From Eubacteriales bacterium (lineage in GTDB: Bacteria; Bacillota; Clostridia; Lachnospirales; Lachnospiraceae): a stretch of 11,205 nucleotides of DNA. This document shows, piece by piece, positions 7,254 through 11,205 of the stretch. The stretch's first letter is position 1, and each line of letters opens with the position of its first letter. The translations under genes and the position numbers were made by a program. The notes beneath the pieces were generated by a model, which was not told the origin of the DNA, searched no databases, and worked only from the letters and a program-made list of their open reading frames with translations. Location of the stretch: NCBI GenBank assembly GCA_030536565.1, contig JAUNPT010000071.1, positions 1-11,205 of the forward strand. The letters run 5' to 3'.

Positions 7254-7332
7254 ATGGCGCCACAACATCAGCGATGCCAGCTACGCTGGCGAGCACTACA
7301 GGTACACTATGGAACAGAACAAAATCTGGCTT

Positions 7333-7389
7333 TTCACATTCTTCATAATAATTCAGCTAATTTTCACAAAGAATTCACTAACATATGAT
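7333..7389 (+). promoter_or_regulatory. Predicted PhoP-type (Pho box) promoter of the phosphoesterase gene
   Basis: Five phased hexamers are visible: TTCACA (7333-7338), TTCATA (7342-7347), TTCAGC (7352-7357), TTCACA (7363-7368) and TTCACT (7374-7379), with starts 9, 10, 11 and 11 nt apart. A -10 box TATGAT (7384-7389) follows, and no good -35 is present. With initiation near 7396 the hexamers span about -22 to -63, matching the PhoP core binding region known from Bacillus subtilis (TT[A/C/T]A[C/T]A repeats with about 5-nt gaps). The downstream product is a secreted phosphoesterase, which fits phosphate-starvation control. Binding by PhoP is inferred. Confidence 0.6.
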
Positions 7390-7462
7390 AGCTGCAATTA
7401 TTCTTCTTTTGTAAACTGAAATGGCAATATGGAAAGAATACAGTTTTAAAAGGAGAATATTG

Positions 7463-10400
7463 ATGCGAAAATCATTTATTAAGAAAGCGCTTGTCACTGC
7501 ACTGCTTGCAAGTATGGTAACTACAACAATACCAATGACTACTTTTAGAGCACAAGTTTTTGCAGAAGAAACAGTAAATGCAGAGGATGCTGCCAATACA
7601 GTTGGAGTATCTAAGGGAGGCACATACAAACCTGACAGTCTGACACTTCAGCCAGGTGAAACAACAAGCTCAATAAATCTTAACTGGTATGCACCAGAAG
7701 GAACAACATCTGCAATTGTAGATTTTGGTGGAAAGCAGTATACAGCAACACCTGGGGAGCTTACAACACCTACAGTAGTTAATACAGATAAATATACAGA
7801 TACAGGAAAGAAAACCTGCAAGCTTACAATATCTGATTTACAGCCAGAGACAGCCTATGTGTACCAGATATCTAATGATGGCGGGGCTACATGGTCAAAG
7901 TCATATATATATACAACACCAGCAAGTGATGAATTTACATTTGGATTTACAAGTGACCCACAGATTAAGGCAAGTGGAGAGTCTAATAGCAATGGCTGGA
8001 ATCCTAGTGATGGAACTAATCAGACAGGTTGGGCTAAGATGGTGGAAAAGCTTTCAGAAGAAAATGTAAGTCTTATCGTTTCAGCAGGCGACCAGGTAGA
8101 AGACCAGAGCTGGGGAAAATCAAGCGAGTATGAAGCATTTTTTGCCCCAGACGAAATGGGAAGCATCGCTTATGCGCCGGCAGTCGGAAATCATGACCGT
8201 CATTACATGTTTGAAGATCATTTCAATCTTCCTAATGAAATGACAATATCAGGAGAGACTGCACAGCTTACACCAGTGTTCACAACATTTAGAGGACAGA
8301 ACAGTGGAACAAGCCAGAGCCATGGAAACTACATTCAGGCAACAGAAAGTGAAATAAGTAATAACTCTAATTCTAATGGCGTTACACCGAATGCAGATGG
8401 ACAGTACGATTTTACAGAGCGTAGAGAAATGGAGACAAAGGGTAACTACTACTATCTCTACAACAATGTATTATTTGTAACATTAAATACAGGTGCATAC
8501 CCAGGTGGAAATGATTCTCTTGAGGGAGAAAATGTCGATAACATAAGCTCAAAGAAAGACAATTCTGAGGCAGAGGCAATTGTTAAGAACTTCAAGACAA
8601 CACTTACAGCTGCAACTACAGAATATTCTGGCAAATATAACTGGATAGTTGTTACACATCATAAGTCAACACAGACAGTTGCAAAGCATGTAGCGGATTC
8701 AGATATTGAAAATTATGTTGATGCAGGCTTTGAAAAGCTTATGGATGAGTTTGATGTAGATTTCGTTCTTGGCGGACATGACCATGTATATTCAAGAAGC
8801 TATGTTTTAAAGGACGACAAAAGAAACAGCGAGAATCTTGATACATTTAACGATGTAGACGGAACAATCTATATTACAGGAAACTGCTGCTCAGATATGC
8901 AGTACTACACACCATTTGAAAAGGTAGATAAGGCAAATAATGCAGATTATCCTATATTAGCAGATGGTTCAACAGGTTCAGAGAATTATATGAAAGGCAA
9001 GCTTCCAATAGGAAACCTTACATATAATCAGGAATTCAGCCCAAGCTATGCAATCTTTAACGTTACAGCAGATACAATTTCTGTAAATGTATACAATCTT
9101 TCAGGGGACAGCGAAAAACCAGACAGCAAAGAAATTGATTCATTTACAGTAACAAAAAATGTTAATACTGGTGCAAAGACAGAGGCTTATGACAATGCAA
9201 CAGCAGCATTACAGATGACAGAGACAGCCCGCTTCAATTCAGGCATGACAAATGCAGATGGCGGTGTTATGGAAATTGTTGACTACAATACAGCTACAGG
9301 CTGGGCATATGCAATTAACGGACAGTCAGGAAATCTGACAGCAATAACAATTAAGGATATTGAGGAATCAACAGATATTGATTTGCTTGACGGAAAAAAT
9401 ATTGATATTAAATCGATTATCGAAAAAGAAGTGTCAGGCTTTAAATATGGTGATATGACATCTGTTGCAGTGTCACCTGACAACAAGACAATAGCCGTTG
9501 CAATTCAGGCAGAGAATTATGCGGCAAATGGACGTGTTGCAGTATTTGAGTGTAATACAGACGGAACACTTACATTTACAAAGTCAGTGGAGGTTGGAGT
9601 TCAGCCAGATATGGTTACATACACACCTAACGACGCTATGATTCTTACAGCTAACGAAGGTGAACCAAGACTTGGATACACAGACGGTACAGTGGACCCT
9701 GCAGGAAGTGTCTCGATTATTAAGACATCAGACCTTTCAGTAAATACAATAGACTTTGAAGCATTTGATGAAAAGAGAACTGAATTAGTAAATGCTGGAA
9801 TAGTAATTAAGAAAGATACTAACCCATCAGTTGACTTGGAGCCAGAGTACATTGCGGCTACAGACACAAAGGCTTACATTACTCTTCAGGAGGCAAATGC
9901 AGTAGCAGTTCTTGATTTAACAAAGGCAGAATACTCAGGAATCTATTCAGCAGGCTTTGAGGATTATTCAACAACAGCTATTGATATTGACAAGAAGGAT
10001 GAAAAGTATGTGGCAAAGACATACGCTTCACTTATGGGAATTCGTATGCCAGACAGTATTACTGCGTACACAGTAGACGGACAGGATTATATAGTTACAG
10101 CTAACGAAGGTGACAGCAGAGACTGGGACGGATACCTTAATGAGCTTGAAGTTAATTTCGGTAAGGGAAAGGCTTCACCTACTGGTGCAATTACAGCAGA
10201 AAACAGTGGATTAACAGGTAAGGTTGTATTCTTTGATTCGTCAGATTATGAAGGACTTTCATCAGAAAAGGATTACCTTTTTGGTGGACGCTCATTTACA
10301 GTATACAAGGTAACAGATAATGGAATTGAGGAAGTGTACACAAGCGCTAACGAATTAGAGACAAAGACAGCAGCACTTATTCCAGATAACTTTAACTGCT

Positions 10401-10939
10401 CTAACGATGACAAGACAATTGACGACCGTTCAGGTAAAAAGGGCGTTGAAGCTGAGTCCGTAACATTAGGTACTGTTGGAGAAAAGACATATGCATTTGT
10501 TGGGCTTGAAAGAATCGGAGGCATTATGGTTTATGATATTAGCGACCCTGCAAATGTGTCATATGTAAATTATATAAATTCAAGAGATTTCTCAGAGGAT
10601 ATTGCAGGAGATGTATCGCCAGAAGGTTTGTGTTTTGTTTCTGCAAGCGAAAGCAAAACTGGCAAGCCAATGCTTTTAGCAGCATGTGAGGTTTCAGGAA
10701 CAGTTGCAGTGTACGATATTACAGAGGTTACTAAGGAAGATGATAAGCCATCAGTAAATCCAGACGATAAGCCAGAAGAAATACCGGATGAACAGGAAAA
10801 TGCATCATCAGAAACAGTTACAGATAAGGTAGATACAGATGATAGTGCGCCAGTGGCCATGATGATTCTTATTGCATTACTTTCTGCAGGAGCATTGGCA
10901 GTATCTGTAAATGGAAAATTAAAGAAAAAAGAAGACTAA
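7463..10939 (+). CDS. Secreted, membrane-anchored purple-acid-phosphatase-like metallophosphoesterase with choice-of-anchor-I domain
   Basis: This 1158-residue exported protein probably hydrolyses organic phosphate esters at the cell surface. A signal peptide (1-34, predicted cut VFA|EE) leads to a fibronectin-III-like domain (about 50-150) typical of purple acid phosphatases. The calcineurin-like metallophosphoesterase domain (about 157-465) has the metal motifs SDPQ (Asp165), GDQVED (Asp210), GNHD (Asn243-Asp245), THHK (His399-400) and GGHDHVYSRS (His439, His441). Residues about 595-1088 resemble the choice-of-anchor-I beta-propeller-like family, with AVSPDNKTIAVAI, LTANEGEPRLG, LEPEYIAA, VTANEGDSRDW and GLERIGGIMVYDISDP. 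An acidic proline-rich linker, a transmembrane segment (about 1132-1149) and a KLKKKED tail end the protein; no LPXTG is present. ATG 7463 was chosen over ATG 7421 because AAAAGGAGA (7448-7456) sits 7 nt before it and it opens the signal peptide. It has its own Pho-like promoter and a terminator at 10960-11013. The substrate is unknown; phytate or nucleotides are possible. Confidence 0.9.
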   Translation: MRKSFIKKALVTALLASMVTTTIPMTTFRAQVFAEETVNAEDAANTVGVSKGGTYKPDSLTLQPGETTSSINLNWYAPEGTTSAIVDFGGKQYTATPGELTTPTVVNTDKYTDTGKKTCKLTISDLQPETAYVYQISNDGGATWSKSYIYTTPASDEFTFGFTSDPQIKASGESNSNGWNPSDGTNQTGWAKMVEKLSEENVSLIVSAGDQVEDQSWGKSSEYEAFFAPDEMGSIAYAPAVGNHDRHYMFEDHFNLPNEMTISGETAQLTPVFTTFRGQNSGTSQSHGNYIQATESEISNNSNSNGVTPNADGQYDFTERREMETKGNYYYLYNNVLFVTLNTGAYPGGNDSLEGENVDNISSKKDNSEAEAIVKNFKTTLTAATTEYSGKYNWIVVTHHKSTQTVAKHVADSDIENYVDAGFEKLMDEFDVDFVLGGHDHVYSRSYVLKDDKRNSENLDTFNDVDGTIYITGNCCSDMQYYTPFEKVDKANNADYPILADGSTGSENYMKGKLPIGNLTYNQEFSPSYAIFNVTADTISVNVYNLSGDSEKPDSKEIDSFTVTKNVNTGAKTEAYDNATAALQMTETARFNSGMTNADGGVMEIVDYNTATGWAYAINGQSGNLTAITIKDIEESTDIDLLDGKNIDIKSIIEKEVSGFKYGDMTSVAVSPDNKTIAVAIQAENYAANGRVAVFECNTDGTLTFTKSVEVGVQPDMVTYTPNDAMILTANEGEPRLGYTDGTVDPAGSVSIIKTSDLSVNTIDFEAFDEKRTELVNAGIVIKKDTNPSVDLEPEYIAATDTKAYITLQEANAVAVLDLTKAEYSGIYSAGFEDYSTTAIDIDKKDEKYVAKTYASLMGIRMPDSITAYTVDGQDYIVTANEGDSRDWDGYLNELEVNFGKGKASPTGAITAENSGLTGKVVFFDSSDYEGLSSEKDYLFGGRSFTVYKVTDNGIEEVYTSANELETKTAALIPDNFNCSNDDKTIDDRSGKKGVEAESVTLGTVGEKTYAFVGLERIGGIMVYDISDPANVSYVNYINSRDFSEDIAGDVSPEGLCFVSASESKTGKPMLLAACEVSGTVAVYDITEVTKEDDKPSVNPDDKPEEIPDEQENASSETVTDKVDTDDSAPVAMMILIALLSAGALAVSVNGKLKKKED

Positions 10940-10959
10940 ATATATTTGGTGAAATATTA

Positions 10960-11013
10960 GAGGACTGCCGCTTTAACGAATTGACACATTCGTGAAGCGA
11001 CAGTTCTTATTTT
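10960..11013 (+). terminator. Intrinsic terminator of the phosphoesterase gene
   Basis: An imperfect hairpin lies about 20 nt after the stop. AGGACTG (10961-10967) pairs with CAGTTCT (11001-11007) with one G-T pair, CGCTT (10969-10973) with AAGCG (10995-10999), and ACGAA (10976-10980) with TTCGT (10989-10993), around an 8-nt loop. The tail TTCTTATTTTC is T-rich but interrupted. The loop happens to contain TTGACA, with no matching -10. Confidence 0.7.
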
Positions 11014-11082
11014 CTGCCGCTGTAAATCATACACTTCCTGTATATCATGAAATTATGGTGAATTAATTTCTTTTTTGATAAT

Positions 11083-11125
11083 TTTACATAAAATTAACTC
11101 AAAAATTCTGAAACTAAGTTAAAAT
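11083..11125 (+). promoter_or_regulatory. Candidate Pho-box-like promoter of the partial downstream gene
   Basis: TTTACA (11083-11088) and TTAACT (11094-11099) begin exactly 11 nt apart and match the PhoP hexamer pattern. TTCTGA (11106-11111) is a poor third copy. A -10 candidate TAAAAT (11120-11125) follows without a good -35. Upstream, GAAATTA/TAATTTC (11049-11055 with 11064-11070) forms a small palindrome of unknown use. The AT-rich context makes chance matches likely, so this is weaker than the array at 7333-7389. The rest of 11014-11181 shows nothing else I can name. Confidence 0.35.
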
Positions 11126-11181
11126 AAACATAGAACAGTTTAAAAAATTTCGTTTAAATGATTAAAGGGAAGGGTATGTGT

Positions 11182-11205
11182 ATGGAGAAGAAAGTAAAAG
11201 TCATG
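11182..11205 (+). CDS. Start of a gene truncated by the window end
   Basis: Only eight codons are visible (MEKKVKVM). ATG 11182 is preceded by GGGAAGGG (11167-11174) with 7-nt spacing. An in-frame ATG at 11176 is too close to the ribosome binding site. The context (terminator, promoter-like sequence, strong ribosome binding site) supports a real gene. Eight residues cannot identify the product; the possible Pho-box-like promoter is the only hint, and it would suggest a phosphate-responsive gene. Confidence 0.6.

Larger units (their letters stand above)
7085..7290. repeat. Hairpin-rich intergenic element downstream of carB
   Basis: This region is densely palindromic. GCCGACCTC (7085-7093) and GAGGTCGGC (7220-7228) form a 9-bp inverted pair enclosing three hairpins: the carB terminator (7099-7161), GTGGC-GACA-GCCAC (7171-7184) and a perfect 14-bp stem CTTCTAGAAATTCG with a TGTT loop (7187-7218). 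Beyond it lie a tandem 17-bp repeat (7221-7253), TGGCGCCA (7255-7262) and GCCAGC-TAC-GCTGGC (7276-7290). The decamer GGCGACAGCC (7173-7182) also occurs at 2655-2664 in the pre-carA element, suggesting one repeat class. No gene is visible between carB and the phosphoesterase. This resembles a non-autonomous palindromic repeat; a transposase is absent. Confidence 0.55.

Noticed and set aside
7421..7462. ATG 7421 as the phosphoesterase start
   Set aside because: It has no ribosome binding site and would place 14 charged or aromatic residues before a normal signal peptide. ATG 7463 has AAAAGGAGA at good spacing.
10981..10986. TTGACA as a -35 promoter element
   Set aside because: It is in the loop of the terminator hairpin and has no -10 at 16-18 nt.

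Overview
The window is low-GC DNA from a Gram-positive bacterium, most likely a gut-type clostridium of the family Lachnospiraceae. The reasons are strong AGGAGG-type ribosome binding sites, AT-rich codon use, A/T-flanked intrinsic terminators, a single-polypeptide CarB of Bacillus/Clostridia length, and a secreted protein with a C-terminal membrane anchor. The genus is my inference. Every gene I can support is on the + strand.

Layout. (1) 13-831 encodes a small polytopic membrane protein that looks like half of an ABC-2-type permease. (2) 904-2421 encodes an extracytoplasmic, N-terminally anchored protein with four Asp-box (BNR) repeats. It ends at an A/T-rich terminator, 2525-2553. (3) 2569-2752 is a GC-rich, multi-hairpin intergenic element immediately upstream of carA. 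(4) 2793-3863 and 3866-7078 are carA and carB, a tightly coupled pair for carbamoyl-phosphate synthesis, the entry to pyrimidine and arginine synthesis. carB is followed by a very long hairpin terminator and a second hairpin-rich element, 7085-7290. (5) 7463-10939 encodes a large secreted, membrane-anchored metallophosphoesterase fused to a choice-of-anchor-I type domain. It is preceded by a phased array of TTCACA-like hexamers and a -10 box with the geometry of a PhoP (phosphate starvation) promoter. (6) 11182-11205 is the start of another gene, behind a weaker but similar Pho-box-like promoter.

How it fits together. carAB is ordinary core metabolism bracketed by two palindromic elements that share the decamer GGCGACAGCC. 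The only good promoter I can see for carAB lies upstream of the 2525-2553 terminator, so transcription would meet a terminator about 10 nt after initiation and then run through a branched GC-rich leader. That arrangement hints at attenuation. The last two genes appear to form a phosphate-responsive region: the phosphoesterase would release phosphate from organic esters outside the cell. No tRNA, rRNA, CRISPR array, transposase or prophage gene is visible.
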